Positions 1 to 8,115 are shown, numbered from the stretch's first letter. The stretch: 24,402 nucleotides of DNA from an uncultured Bacillota bacterium (GCA_946612055.1 CAMOEH010000104.1:1-24402); one strand, 5' to 3'. The notes: generated by a model from the letters alone, not told the origin. A program made the numbers and translations.

Positions 1-14
1 CACACCGCGTGAGG

Positions 15-1247
15 CTATCCCGATTGATAGCCCTTTAGGTCTGGTGCGGACGGGATAACGGATCGTCCGGAATAGTCCACACGTTTTTCAAGGATGTTCT
101 GACGGAAACGGCCTTGTTTGCCCTTAAGTCCAGAGGAGAGGGATTTCAAAGGACGTCCAGAAACGCCAGTGACCGCTTTGGTGCGGCGTCCGTTATCGAT
201 CAAGGCATCGACGGCTTCCTGAAGCATACGCATTTCGTTCATAAGCATCGGGTAAGGCGCGTTGATGTCGATGAATTTCTTCAAACGGGCATTGCGGGTG
301 ATGACGTGGCGATAGAGATCATTAAGATCGCTGACGGCGAAACGTCCACCATCGAGCTGAAGCATCGGACGAAGATCCGGTGGGATGACCGGGATAACGT
401 CAAGAATCATCCATTCCGGCTTCTGGTGAGAATCACGGAAAGCATTGATGACTTCAAGGCGTTTGGCTAGTTTGAGGCGGCGAGCTCCGCTAGAAGCGCG
501 GAGTTCTTCGGAGATGGCCTTGAATTCTTTGTCGAGATCGACTTCGTGGAGAAGGCGCTTGATCGCTTTGGCCCCTTCGCCGAATTCGGCGTGGAGGTAT
601 TTGGAGATGAAGGCGCTCACCGAGAAGAAATCGAAGGTCTCGAGCGGGCTTTCCAAACGGGCGATGTATTCGTCAGCGCGCAAGGCATCGGCAGATCCTT
701 CAACGAGCAAGCCTTTGGCTTTGATTTCGTTGATGGCTTCGACGAATTTGACGCGGCCGATCGATTCGGAGAGGTAATCCTTGTATTTGAGGACTTCACT
801 CTCGCCCGGATTCAAGACGATGTGGGCGGCGAAATAGATGACGTCTTCGAGCTGTTTCGGCGAAACGTCGAGAACAAGCCCTAAACGGGACGGGATCGAT
901 TTCAAATACCAGATGTGGGCACAAGGAGAGACGAGTTCAATGTGGCCCATGCGTTCGCGACGGAATTCTTTGGAGATGACTTCGACGCCGCATTTTTCGC
1001 AGGTGATGCCTTGATAACGGATCTTCTTGTATTTGCCACAATGGCATTCGTAATCTTTGGAAGGACCAAAGATCTTTTCGCAGAAAAGGCCTTGGGGTTC
1101 CGGTTTTTGGGAACGATAGTTGATCGTTTCGCTTTTGGTGACTTCCCCACGGCTCCAGGAACGGATCGTATCGGGGGAGGCTAAGCCGACTTGGACGGCG
1201 GCGAGGTTATTGATGTCGAAGCTTTCGAATTTCTTGTTGTCGTTCAT
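15..1247 (-). CDS. rpoC: RNA polymerase subunit beta' (N-terminal part, cut near window edge)
   Basis: This is the largest catalytic subunit of RNA polymerase. The first 410 residues are present. They include the zinc-ribbon region C-H-C-G-K-Y-K...C-E-K-C-G-V-E-V near residues 68-88 and the conserved V-D-Y-S-G-R-S-V-I segment near the end. The start is set by an AAGGAAGG ribosome site a few bases upstream, and rpoB ends 19 bases before the ATG, so the two genes are cotranscribed. The frame meets TAG at positions 15-17, just after Y-Q-S-G, where the family normally reads Y-Q-C-G-(L/I)-P-(R/K)-E-M-A. The last ~16 residues diverge abruptly inside one of the most conserved parts of the protein while scattered residues still match. 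I read this as sequence corruption at the edge rather than a true stop. The rest of the gene, including the NADFDGD active site, lies outside. Confidence 0.95.
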   Translation of the reverse strand: MNDNKKFESFDINNLAAVQVGLASPDTIRSWSRGEVTKSETINYRSQKPEPQGLFCEKIFGPSKDYECHCGKYKKIRYQGITCEKCGVEVISKEFRRERMGHIELVSPCAHIWYLKSIPSRLGLVLDVSPKQLEDVIYFAAHIVLNPGESEVLKYKDYLSESIGRVKFVEAINEIKAKGLLVEGSADALRADEYIARLESPLETFDFFSVSAFISKYLHAEFGEGAKAIKRLLHEVDLDKEFKAISEELRASSGARRLKLAKRLEVINAFRDSHQKPEWMILDVIPVIPPDLRPMLQLDGGRFAVSDLNDLYRHVITRNARLKKFIDINAPYPMLMNEMRMLQEAVDALIDNGRRTKAVTGVSGRPLKSLSSGLKGKQGRFRQNILEKRVDYSGRSVIPSAPDLKGYQSG

Positions 1248-1266
1248 AACTTGCTACCTTCCTTTC

Positions 1267-4200
1267 TTAGTTTTTGAGGAACCCGACGGTCAAGCCCTCG
1301 AGTTCGGCGTTTTCGCGTTCGGAGACGATGTCATCGATGGCGATGGTCGCGGTAGGATCGACTTCGTCTTCTCTAGGCGACATGGCCGAGCGGATGGCGG
1401 AGTTGATCTTGCGCTCTTCGGCAAGGGATTGCTTGGCGAGCTCATCCATGTTGATGACGTTGCCATCTTTGTCATAGAGAGTCACGTTCATCGCAAGGCC
1501 GCGGAGTTCTTTGGTGAACACCTTGAAGGCCTCAGGCATACCCGGTTTCGGGATTTGATGCCCTTTGATGATGGCTTCGTAGGTGCGGCGACGGCCAACG
1601 CGGTCGTCGGATTTGATCGTGAGCATTTCTTGGAGGACATGGGCAGCCCCGTAAGCTTCGAGGGCCCACACTTCCATTTCCCCGAACCTCTGGCCGCCGT
1701 TTTGGGCTTTGCCGCCAAGAGGCTGCTGGGTGACGAGGGAGTAAGGTCCGGTGGCGCGAGCGTGCAATTTGTCGTCGACCATGTGGACCAATTTGATCAT
1801 GTACTGGATACCAACGGAAATACGTTCGGCGAAGCGTTCGCCCGTGCGTCCGTCATAAAGGACGGTCTTGCCATCGGGAGAAAGTCCGGCTTTCTGCATG
1901 ATTTGGAAGACTTCTTCGTTGCTAAGTCCATCGAAGACAGGGGTCGCAACGCGCATCTTCAATTTACGGCAAGCAAGTCCAAGAGGAACCTCGAAGATCT
2001 GGCCGATGTTCATACGAGAAGGAACGCCCATCGGGGAGAGAAGGATGTCAATCGGGGTGCCGTCGGCCAAGAAAGGCATATCCTCGACCGGCAAGATCTT
2101 GGAAATGACGCCTTTGTTACCATGACGGCCAGACATCTTGTCGCCTTCGGAAATCTTTCTCTTCTGGACGATATAGACGTTGACGACCATGTTGACTCCC
2201 GGCGGGAGAGGATCTTTGTTCTTGCGGGAGAAGATCTTGACATCGAGAACGATGCCAGCGCCTCCGTGAGGAACGCGGAGAGAAGAATCTTTTCCTTCTT
2301 TGGCTTTCTCAGCGAAGATCGCCATGATGAGCTTTTCTTCCGGAGTCGGCTCGGTGAGGCCCTTCGGGGTGACTTTACCAACGAGGATGTCGCCTTCTTT
2401 GACCTCAGCGCCTTTGATGATGATGCCGTCTTCGTCAAGGAAGGTCTTGGCATCGTCGCCGACGTTAGGAATATCACGGGTGATTTCTTCCGGTCCGAGC
2501 TTGGTATCGCGGCATTCAATCGTGTGCTTTTCGATATGGATGGAGGTGAAGATATCTTCTTTGACCATCCGTTCGGACATGATGATGGCGTCTTCGTAGT
2601 TATAACCATTCCAAGTCATGTAAGCGACAAGGATGTTTTGGCCTAAGGCCAATTCGCCATGGCTCATGGCTGGACCATCGGCGATGATCTGCCCTTTCTT
2701 GACGGAATCGCCAACTTTGACGATCGGGGTCTGATTGATGCAGGTGCCTTGGTTCGAACGGTCGAATTTCTGGAGTTTGTATTCGTGGAGGTTCTTACCA
2801 GATTTGACTTTGATGGTCTGGGAATCGGTATAGGTGACGGTTCCATCTTCGCTAGCGATAACGGCTAAGCCAGAATCTTTGGCAACCACTTCTTCCATGC
2901 CGGTTCCAACGTAAGGAATCGAAGGACGGAGCAAGGGCAAAGCCTGACGTTGCATGTTCGCACCCATAAGAGCACGGGTCGCGTCATCGTGAGCAAGGAA
3001 AGGAATGCAAGCCGCGGCGATCGAAACGATTTGTTTCGGGGAAATGTCGACGAAATCGACTAAAGCAACCGGGGCCACGGTGTGGTCATCGTCGTGACGA
3101 GCGACCATTTCGTCTTGGAGGATTTCCTTGACGATGAAAGCGCCGTCTTTGTAATCGGGATATAGATCCGTGATGAGTTTGGCTTCGCCAAGATTGACGT
3201 TGCTTTCGGCGATATAACGATCGCGTTCATCGTCGGCAGAAAGATATTGAGCTTTTTGCTTGGCAACCCCGTCGATCATCTCGCCTTCGATGACGAAATG
3301 ACGGCCATCGTCCATATGGAGGACGGTGCGATAAGGGGTTTCGATGAAGCCATAACGGTTGATTTTGGCGTAGGTCGAAAGGTTATTGATCAACCCGATG
3401 TTTTGTCCTTCAGGAGATTCAATCGGGCAGATACGGCCATAGTGGGTATAGTGAACGTCACGAACTTCCATGGTCGCGCGGTCACGGGAGAGTCCGCCAG
3501 GGCCTAAAGCCGAGATACGACGCTTATTGGTCAATTCGGCCAAGGGGTTGACCTGATCCATGAATTGCGAAAGCTGGCTGGAAGCGAAGAATTCGCGGAT
3601 AGAGGAGGTCAAAGGACGGATGTTGATAAGGGATTGCGGGGTAACCGAATCCATATCGGAGATGGACATCTTCTGCTGGACGGCTTTGGCCATTTTGTTG
3701 AGGCCGTTGCGGAATTGGTTTTGGAGCAATTCGCCGACGCAGCGGACGCGACGGTTGCCCAAATGGTCGATGTCGTCTAAGGTTCCGATGCCTTCCATCA
3801 AATTGAGGTAATAGGAGAAGCAAGCGATCATATCCGAGATCGTCACGCGGGCAAGAGGACAATGCAAATCGTTGCCGATGATGGAAACGACGCGTTCACC
3901 TTCTTTATCGAAAGCATAAGCTTTGACGATGTTGACAAGGCAAGGATAAGGGGCCCAAGCGTTCTTTTCTTCATCATAGATGAGGTCGAGCTTGGCGTTA
4001 TTGACTTTGAGTTCTTTCAAATGGGCGCCATTTTCGAAGAATTCCTCGTCGCGGAGAGCGCGGACGTCTTCTTTGGTAAGGGTGTGCCCTTTGAGGAAGC
4101 GGATCTCACCATCAGCAGAGGTGAGGTTTTCGGCCAAGACGCGGCCAGGGAGGCGTTCGTAGATACCGAGTTTCTGACGGTATTTGAAACGTCCGGCACG

Positions 4201-5049
4201 ACCAAGGTCATAACGCTTGTCGTCAAAGAAGCGCTGGAGCAAGAAAGTGATGGCTCCTTCGGGGGTATAAGGTTCGCCGGGTTTTAATTTGGCGAAGATT
4301 TCATATAACGCATCAGTCGAATTCTTGATGACGGAATCCTTCTTGATCGTGTTTTGCATCGCTTCGGTGTCGCCGAAAAGCTCGAGAAGATCTTTCTCTT
4401 TTTCGATGCCGAGGGCCTTGAACAAAACGGTAGCGGGCATCTTCTTCTGACGGTCGATACGGACCCAGAGGAAATTCTTCGCGTCGGATTCAAATTGGAG
4501 CCAGGTTCCGCGGTTAGGAATGATTTCGCCATTGTGGATGACGGTTCCGTTAGCCGGGTCTGGTTCATCGACGAAATAAGCTCCTGGAGAACGGACGATC
4601 TGGGAAACGATGACACGTTCAGCGCCATTGACGATGAAGGTGCCAGATTCGGTCATCCGCGGAAGTTCGCCCATGAAGACTTCGGCCTCTTTCATTTCTC
4701 CGCTTTGCAAACGGAGGCGAAGCGTGACTTTGAGCTTGCTTGAATAAGTCAAATCTTGCGCTTTGCATTTCAGAGGATCGTTTTTGGGCTCTTCCAAACG
4801 GCAGGAAACGTAGTAGATGAATAATTTGTTGTTGAAATCGGAAATCGGGAACATCTCTTTCAAGACGTCGTCGATGCCTTTTTCAAGGAACCATTTGTAA
4901 GATTCGGTTTGGATCTCGACAAGATAAGGCAAATCGAGCTTTCCAGAGATTTTGGAGAAATCGATACGGCCATTGGCTCCGTGAGGATAGGGTTTGCCAT
5001 TAGGATCGAGATAGTAAGTATTGGGTTCAAAGATGTCGGGTTGTGGCAT
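1267..5049 (-). CDS. rpoB: RNA polymerase subunit beta
   Basis: This is the catalytic beta subunit, 1260 residues and apparently full length (B. subtilis RpoB is about 1190). The N-terminus resembles other Firmicutes beta subunits, and the C-terminus retains the G-K-A-Q-x-G-G-Q-R-F-G-E-M-E-V-W-A-L-E-A-Y-G-A segment that contacts beta'. The rifampicin pocket is well conserved (S-S-Q-L-S-Q-F-M-D-Q ... K-R-R-I-S-A-L-G-P-G-G-L), but codon 508 (3526-3528) is AAT, Asn, at the position equivalent to E. coli His526. The start is fixed by an AAGGAG site 6 bases upstream that overlaps the TAA of the preceding methyltransferase gene. The stop is TAA, 19 bases before rpoC. Identity is certain; the drug-resistance consequence is inferred. 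Confidence 0.98.
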   Translation of the reverse strand: MPQPDIFEPNTYYLDPNGKPYPHGANGRIDFSKISGKLDLPYLVEIQTESYKWFLEKGIDDVLKEMFPISDFNNKLFIYYVSCRLEEPKNDPLKCKAQDLTYSSKLKVTLRLRLQSGEMKEAEVFMGELPRMTESGTFIVNGAERVIVSQIVRSPGAYFVDEPDPANGTVIHNGEIIPNRGTWLQFESDAKNFLWVRIDRQKKMPATVLFKALGIEKEKDLLELFGDTEAMQNTIKKDSVIKNSTDALYEIFAKLKPGEPYTPEGAITFLLQRFFDDKRYDLGRAGRFKYRQKLGIYERLPGRVLAENLTSADGEIRFLKGHTLTKEDVRALRDEEFFENGAHLKELKVNNAKLDLIYDEEKNAWAPYPCLVNIVKAYAFDKEGERVVSIIGNDLHCPLARVTISDMIACFSYYLNLMEGIGTLDDIDHLGNRRVRCVGELLQNQFRNGLNKMAKAVQQKMSISDMDSVTPQSLINIRPLTSSIREFFASSQLSQFMDQVNPLAELTNKRRISALGPGGLSRDRATMEVRDVHYTHYGRICPIESPEGQNIGLINNLSTYAKINRYGFIETPYRTVLHMDDGRHFVIEGEMIDGVAKQKAQYLSADDERDRYIAESNVNLGEAKLITDLYPDYKDGAFIVKEILQDEMVARHDDDHTVAPVALVDFVDISPKQIVSIAAACIPFLAHDDATRALMGANMQRQALPLLRPSIPYVGTGMEEVVAKDSGLAVIASEDGTVTYTDSQTIKVKSGKNLHEYKLQKFDRSNQGTCINQTPIVKVGDSVKKGQIIADGPAMSHGELALGQNILVAYMTWNGYNYEDAIIMSERMVKEDIFTSIHIEKHTIECRDTKLGPEEITRDIPNVGDDAKTFLDEDGIIIKGAEVKEGDILVGKVTPKGLTEPTPEEKLIMAIFAEKAKEGKDSSLRVPHGGAGIVLDVKIFSRKNKDPLPPGVNMVVNVYIVQKRKISEGDKMSGRHGNKGVISKILPVEDMPFLADGTPIDILLSPMGVPSRMNIGQIFEVPLGLACRKLKMRVATPVFDGLSNEEVFQIMQKAGLSPDGKTVLYDGRTGERFAERISVGIQYMIKLVHMVDDKLHARATGPYSLVTQQPLGGKAQNGGQRFGEMEVWALEAYGAAHVLQEMLTIKSDDRVGRRRTYEAIIKGHQIPKPGMPEAFKVFTKELRGLAMNVTLYDKDGNVINMDELAKQSLAEERKINSAIRSAMSPREDEVDPTATIAIDDIVSERENAELEGLTVGFLKN

Positions 5050-5059
5050 TGGATACTCC

Positions 5060-5656
5060 TTATTTTTTCGCGATGAGGATGCGATATCCTTTTTTCTGCG
5101 CGACCATTTCGACCTCGGAATAGAGGGTCTTCAAGTATCGCGCGCAGGACTCAGCGCCTTGCTGCTTTCGGATAACTAGGATCAGGCGACCACCTTCATC
5201 AAGATGGTCGAGCGCTCCCGCGTATATCGCGTAAGTCACTATTTTTCCCGCACGTATGGGCGGGTTGGTGACGATGGTGGAGAACGATGAGGCGATGTTT
5301 GCGTAAACATCGGAATTGACGATCTCGACTTGCTTGCTAACACCGAGAGCTTCGGCGTTTTTCTTGCAGCAATCGAGGGCCCGCAGATTCACATCAGAAC
5401 AAGTGACGTTTCGTTGCGGGTCGAGGCGAGCCAGGATTAGTCCGATTGGTCCGACTCCGCACCCAAGGTCGAGGATCTTATGGCCAAGATCGGTCTTGGC
5501 GATGGTTTCAAGCAGCAATCTGCTACCATCGTCGAGGCCATCTTTGGAAAAGACCCCGTTGTCGCTATAGAAGGTGTATTTCTGCCCGAACAAATCGAAC
5601 GAATAAGTGATGTCTTGATGAGCCAAAGCATCGTTATTGTCGAAATATTGGGGCAT
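5060..5656 (-). CDS. RsmC-like 16S rRNA (guanine-N2) methyltransferase, small type (YbxB family)
   Basis: This is a 198-residue class I SAM-dependent methyltransferase. Motif I reads D-L-G-C-G-V-G-P-I-G near residue 63, the acidic end of strand 2 is C-S-D-V-N near 87, and the catalytic N-P-P-I-R-A-G-K motif is near 131. N-P-P-(I/F)-R-x-G-K is typical of the RsmC/YbxB group, which methylates guanine-N2 in rRNA. It lies between rplL and rpoB, exactly where B. subtilis has ybxB, which strengthens the call. An AGGAGG site precedes the ATG, just downstream of a strong hairpin. Its stop TAA is embedded in the ribosome site of rpoB, so translation of the two genes is probably coupled. The exact target base cannot be read from sequence. 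Confidence 0.88.
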   Translation of the reverse strand: MPQYFDNNDALAHQDITYSFDLFGQKYTFYSDNGVFSKDGLDDGSRLLLETIAKTDLGHKILDLGCGVGPIGLILARLDPQRNVTCSDVNLRALDCCKKNAEALGVSKQVEIVNSDVYANIASSFSTIVTNPPIRAGKIVTYAIYAGALDHLDEGGRLILVIRKQQGAESCARYLKTLYSEVEMVAQKKGYRILIAKK

Positions 5657-5681
5657 CGCTTCTTCCTCCTATATATACCAA

Positions 5682-5714
5682 GAACCCCGCCCCGGGTAAG
5701 CCCAGGGCGGGTTC
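5682..5714 (-). promoter_or_regulatory. Strong rplL - methyltransferase intergenic hairpin (attenuator or processing site)
   Basis: Two GC-rich arms (5682-5696 and 5701-5714) pair over about 14 bases with one bulge and one G-U, closing a 4-base loop. No run of T follows on the minus strand, and the hairpin ends about a dozen bases before the AGGAGG of the next gene. It is therefore more likely a partial attenuator, an RNase processing site or a 3'-end stabiliser than a full terminator. It sits between the ribosomal-protein and polymerase genes, where E. coli also separates their expression levels. Confidence 0.65.
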
Positions 5715-5732
5715 AAAGATGGTAAAGGGAGA

Positions 5733-6113
5733 TTACTTGATCTCGACTTCGGCGCCAGCGGCGACGAGAGCTTTCTTGTGCTCTTCGGCTTCGACAGGAG
5801 AGATTTTCTCTTTGATCGGAGCGGGAGCGCCATCGACGAGCTTCTTGGCGTCCATAAGGCCGAGACCGGTGATGGCCTGGACGGCTTTGATGACGGCGAC
5901 TTTGGTCGCACCGACGCTCTTGAGGATGAGCGAGACTTCGGTCGGTCCTTTGGCGACCGGGCCTTCTTCTTCGGCCGGGGCGGCAGCAGCGGCAACAGGG
6001 GCCGCGGCGGTGACACCGAATTCCTCTTCGACGGCTTTGATGAGGTCGTTGAGTTCGAGGACGGTGTACTGCTTGAGAGAATCGATGATCTCTTCTTTGG
6101 TGAGTTTAGCCAT
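5733..6113 (-). CDS. rplL: Ribosomal protein L7/L12
   Basis: This is the 126-residue stalk protein of the large subunit, which recruits and activates translational GTPases. The N-terminal dimerisation domain, which binds L10, is residues ~1-32. A flexible Ala/Pro/Glu hinge follows at ~35-52, then the C-terminal factor-binding domain with the K-x-x-x-I-K-x-V-Q/R-x-I-T-G-L-G-L pattern around 70-86. Length and architecture are normal. An AGGAGG site lies about 9 bases before the ATG. It follows rplJ by 18 bases, the usual pairing, and is cotranscribed with it under the L10 leader upstream. Confidence 0.98.
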   Translation of the reverse strand: MAKLTKEEIIDSLKQYTVLELNDLIKAVEEEFGVTAAAPVAAAAAPAEEEGPVAKGPTEVSLILKSVGATKVAVIKAVQAITGLGLMDAKKLVDGAPAPIKEKISPVEAEEHKKALVAAGAEVEIK

Positions 6114-6131
6114 TTTTAGATCCTCCTATGA

Positions 6132-6641
6132 TCAGTTGGCCTCCGGCGCGGGGGCCGGTGCTTTGTCCGCGATCGCCTTAAGTGTGGCGGCGAACTTGGT
6201 GGTGGGTGCCTTCAGGCACGATAGGAACATTGCGAGCATGCCGTTCTTATCCGGAAGTTTGCTGATTTCCTTCATTTTGGCGGCGTCGACGACTTGGCCT
6301 TCAGCCAACCCGCCTTTGATGACGAGCGCCTCATGATAACGAGCGAACTTGATCAAGGCTTTCGGGGCAGCAGCGAGGTCTTTGGAGAAGACGAAGGCAT
6401 TCGGCCCGTTGAGCAGATCGCCAAGATCGGCATTGCCAGTCTCAGAGAGTGCGCGGCGCACCATGGTGTTCTTGTAAACGCCCATGCACGCATCGACTTT
6501 CTCGAGGGTGCGACGGAGCTCTTGCATTTCGGCCACGGTGAGTCCTTGGTAGGAAACGACGGTGACAGAAGAAGAATTCTTCAAACCTTCGGAGATTTCC
6601 GAGACAGCAGCTTTCTTAGCTTCGAGAGCTTGCTGATTCAT
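6132..6641 (-). CDS. rplJ: Ribosomal protein L10
   Basis: L10 anchors the L7/L12 dimers to 23S rRNA at the GTPase-associated centre. The protein is 169 residues, normal for the family. Typical segments visible are S-V-T-V-V-S-Y-Q-G-L-T-V near residue 25, the R-R-x-L-x-x-x-x-A...V-Y-K-N-T-M block near 42-62, and G-P-N-A-F-V-F near 80. The C-terminal helix that carries L7/L12 dimers ends in an Ala/Pro-rich tail. The start is supported by AAAGGAGGT 6 bases upstream. The 160 bases before it hold an L10-type leader RNA, so this gene and rplL are probably autoregulated by the L10-L12 complex. The stop is TGA, unlike the TAA of most neighbours. Confidence 0.97.
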   Translation of the reverse strand: MNQQALEAKKAAVSEISEGLKNSSSVTVVSYQGLTVAEMQELRRTLEKVDACMGVYKNTMVRRALSETGNADLGDLLNGPNAFVFSKDLAAAPKALIKFARYHEALVIKGGLAEGQVVDAAKMKEISKLPDKNGMLAMFLSCLKAPTTKFAATLKAIADKAPAPAPEAN

Positions 6642-6675
6642 GTTTCTACCTCCTTTCTGTAAAAGAGACGACTAT

Positions 6676-6783
6676 GTGATGCTTCGATATAGCTAGTGAG
6701 ATGATGTGAATGTTTGAACCTCAGCAGGGTGTTAGGATTAAGGCACGTGCCCCCGGCTATCTTAGGTATATGAAGCGATTCAC
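6676..6783 (-). ncRNA. L10 leader (rplJL autoregulatory RNA)
   Basis: Read on the minus strand, 6766-6719 contains CCTAAGATAGC...CTTAATCC...GCTGAGG, which matches what I know of the bacterial L10 leader core (a mimic of the L10 site on 23S rRNA, ending in a kink-turn-like GAGG arm). The core is enclosed by a long-range helix: 6767-6783 pairs with 6676-6691 in a nearly continuous ~13-base stem with small bulges. The element lies between the rplA stop and the rplJ ribosome site. Binding of L10-L12 is expected to reduce rplJ-rplL expression. I see no clear intrinsic terminator in it, so control may be at translation. Confidence 0.82.
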
Positions 6784-6803
6784 CTTAGGAATGGTTCCCT
6801 TGC

Positions 6804-7496
6804 TTAGTTGCGGCCAGGGAACGTGATTTGGATGCCAGGGCCCATCGTCGTGGAGAGAACCACTTTCTCGATGTAGGTGCCCTTGACGGTAGAGGGGCGC
6901 GATTTGACGATTTGATCGCAGATCGCCGTGACGTTGTCGGCCAAGTCTTCTTTGGAGAAGCTCACGCGGCCAACACCCATGGAGAGGTTGCCATCGCGGT
7001 CAACACGGTAGGCGATTTTGCCCTTCTTGATTTCTTCGACGGCCGTTTTGACGTCCATCGTGACGGTGCCGGTTTTCGGGTTCGGCATCAAGCCCTTAGG
7101 ACCGAGAACGCGGCCCATTTTTCCGAGTTCGCCCATCATGTCCGGGGTCGCGACGATGATATCGAAGTCGAACCAGTTTTCACGAGCGATTTTCTCGAGC
7201 AATTCCTTGCCACCGAAATAATCGGCGCCAGAGGATTTGGCTTCCTCAAGCTTGGTGTTGGTGACGACGAGGATTTTCTTCGTCTTGCCATTGCCATGGG
7301 GAAGGGTGATCGTTCCACGGATCAATTGGTCCGCCAAGGTCGGGTTGACGTTGAGACGGAAGTTGATGTCGACGGAAGAATCGAATTTGGTGATCGAGGT
7401 CTCTTTGACGAGTTGGGAGCCCTCCTCGATGCTGTAGAGCTTGCCGGCTTCGACTTTCTTGGAAGCTTCGGCGAATTTCTTGCTGATTTTTTTCAT
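6804..7496 (-). CDS. rplA: Ribosomal protein L1
   Basis: L1 forms the mobile L1 stalk that handles E-site tRNA, and it acts as the repressor of its own operon by binding the leader mRNA. The protein is 230 residues, the usual length. Family landmarks include F-D-S-S-V-D-I-N-F-R-L near residue 40 and the highly conserved G-R-V-L-G-P-K-G-L-M-P-N-P-K-x-G-T-V near 125. I start it at M-K-K-I-S-K-K (7496): a GGAGG site lies 8 bases upstream. The in-frame ATG 48 bases earlier lies inside rplK and would add residues foreign to the family. rplK ends 14 bases before this start. Confidence 0.97.
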   Translation of the reverse strand: MKKISKKFAEASKKVEAGKLYSIEEGSQLVKETSITKFDSSVDINFRLNVNPTLADQLIRGTITLPHGNGKTKKILVVTNTKLEEAKSSGADYFGGKELLEKIARENWFDFDIIVATPDMMGELGKMGRVLGPKGLMPNPKTGTVTMDVKTAVEEIKKGKIAYRVDRDGNLSMGVGRVSFSKEDLADNVTAICDQIVKSRPSTVKGTYIEKVVLSTTMGPGIQITFPGRN

Positions 7497-7510
7497 TCCG
7501 GTTGCCTCCA

Positions 7511-7921
7511 TTAATCGTCGATGATGACGCCCATTTGGCGGCAAGAGCCAGCAACGATCTTCTTGGCGGCTTCAACGTCTTCGGTGTTGAGGTCAGGAAG
7601 TTTGTATTTGGCAATTTCTTCCAATTGGGCTTGGCTGATGTGGCCAACGGCCTGTTTTTGGTTGCCGGCACCCTTATCGAGGCCAGCGGCTTTCAAGATA
7701 AGTCCAGAGACTGGGCTCGTCTTGACGACGAAGTCATAAGATTTGTCTTCGTAAGCGGTGATGATGACCGGGACGGTCTGTCCGCGGCGGTCGCCCGTCT
7801 TCGCGTTGAAGTCGGTGCAGAACTTCGCCATGTTGACGCCCGCAGAAGCGAGCTTTGGTCCCGGATGGGCATCTCCGCCAGGGAGCTCCATCTTGACGAC
7901 TTTGACGACTTTTTTGCTCAT
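7511..7921 (-). CDS. rplK: Ribosomal protein L11 (shortened proline motif)
   Basis: L11 binds the GTPase-associated region of 23S rRNA and modulates factor GTP hydrolysis and the stringent response. The protein is 136 residues starting at M-S-K-K-V-V-K, with an AAAGGAGG site directly upstream. In-frame codons before it lie in the leader RNA and are not coding. The C-terminal RNA-binding domain is ordinary (K-L-P-D-L-N...V-A-G-S-C-R-Q-M-G-V). The N-terminal motif is not: residues 15-30 read G-G-D-A-H-P-G-P-K-L-A-S-A-G-V-N, about four residues shorter than the usual P-A-P-P-V-G-P-A-L-G-Q-A-G-V-N. From memory, Mycoplasma L11 has a very similar short form, so this is probably lineage-specific rather than damage. 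Confidence 0.97.
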   Translation of the reverse strand: MSKKVVKVVKMELPGGDAHPGPKLASAGVNMAKFCTDFNAKTGDRRGQTVPVIITAYEDKSYDFVVKTSPVSGLILKAAGLDKGAGNQKQAVGHISQAQLEEIAKYKLPDLNTEDVEAAKKIVAGSCRQMGVIIDD

Positions 7922-7954
7922 GTTTGTTCCTCCTTTTGATTTTGGAAACATAGC

Positions 7955-7997
7955 ATGCAGTGGTAAGCGGGCCTTCGTCATAGGCCCTCCCACGCAT
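7955..7997 (-). ncRNA. L1-binding leader hairpin of the rplKA operon
   Basis: On the minus strand the 5' arm ATGC-GTGG is followed by GA and then GGGCCT. The 3' arm AGGCCC is followed by GCTTA and then CCAC-T-GCAT. This gives an outer 8-base stem with one bulge, an asymmetric internal loop (GA opposite GCTTA), an inner perfect 6-base stem and a 7-base loop. A two-helix hairpin with an asymmetric internal loop is the known shape of the L1 repressor site, mimicking 23S helix 77. It lies 34 bases before the rplK start, downstream of the promoter. I infer translational autoregulation by L1. Confidence 0.78.
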
Positions 7998-7999
7998 TA

Positions 8000-8016
8000 C
8001 GTATCAAGCCGATACG
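8000..8016 (-). promoter_or_regulatory. 5'-terminal hairpin of the rplK transcript
   Basis: A perfect 6-base stem CGTATC/GATACG closes a 5-base loop right at the predicted 5' end of the mRNA, between the -10 box and the L1 site. Such end hairpins can protect against 5'-dependent RNases. Function is inferred only from position. Confidence 0.5.
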
Positions 8017-8024
8017 CGTTCGTA

Positions 8025-8053
8025 ATCATACGCGAGTAAGAGACTCTCGGCAA
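8025..8053 (-). promoter_or_regulatory. rplK promoter
   Basis: On the minus strand, TTGCCG (8053-8048) and TATGAT (8030-8025) are separated by exactly 17 bases, a good housekeeping-sigma promoter. Transcription should start near 8018, just ahead of the 5' hairpin and the L1 leader. It drives rplK-rplA and probably onward to rpoC. The gap from the cadA stop to here (8115-8054) also holds a run of seven T on the minus strand without a convincing stem. Confidence 0.8.
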
Positions 8054-8115
8054 GAAGTTTTTAAAAAGTCGCCAAAAAAACCCGATTTGTTGTGCACGGT
8101 GCATAAAGGCATCAA

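Noticed and set aside
1120..2646. A 508-codon open frame on the plus strand opposite rpoB
   Set aside because: It lies wholly antisense to the certain rpoB and rpoC genes, has no ribosome site, and its Asp/Phe-rich composition is what results when the complementary strand of a highly expressed gene avoids certain codons.
6804..7544. Longer L1 start at 7544
   Set aside because: The 16 extra residues overlap rplK, do not resemble L1, and GGAGG is correctly placed for the start at 7496.
7511..7993. Longer L11 start at 7993
   Set aside because: The extra codons lie in the L1-binding hairpin; AAAGGAGG is placed for the start at 7921.
8054..8115. Intrinsic terminator after cadA
   Set aside because: A run of seven T is present, but only a 3-4 base stem can be drawn before it.
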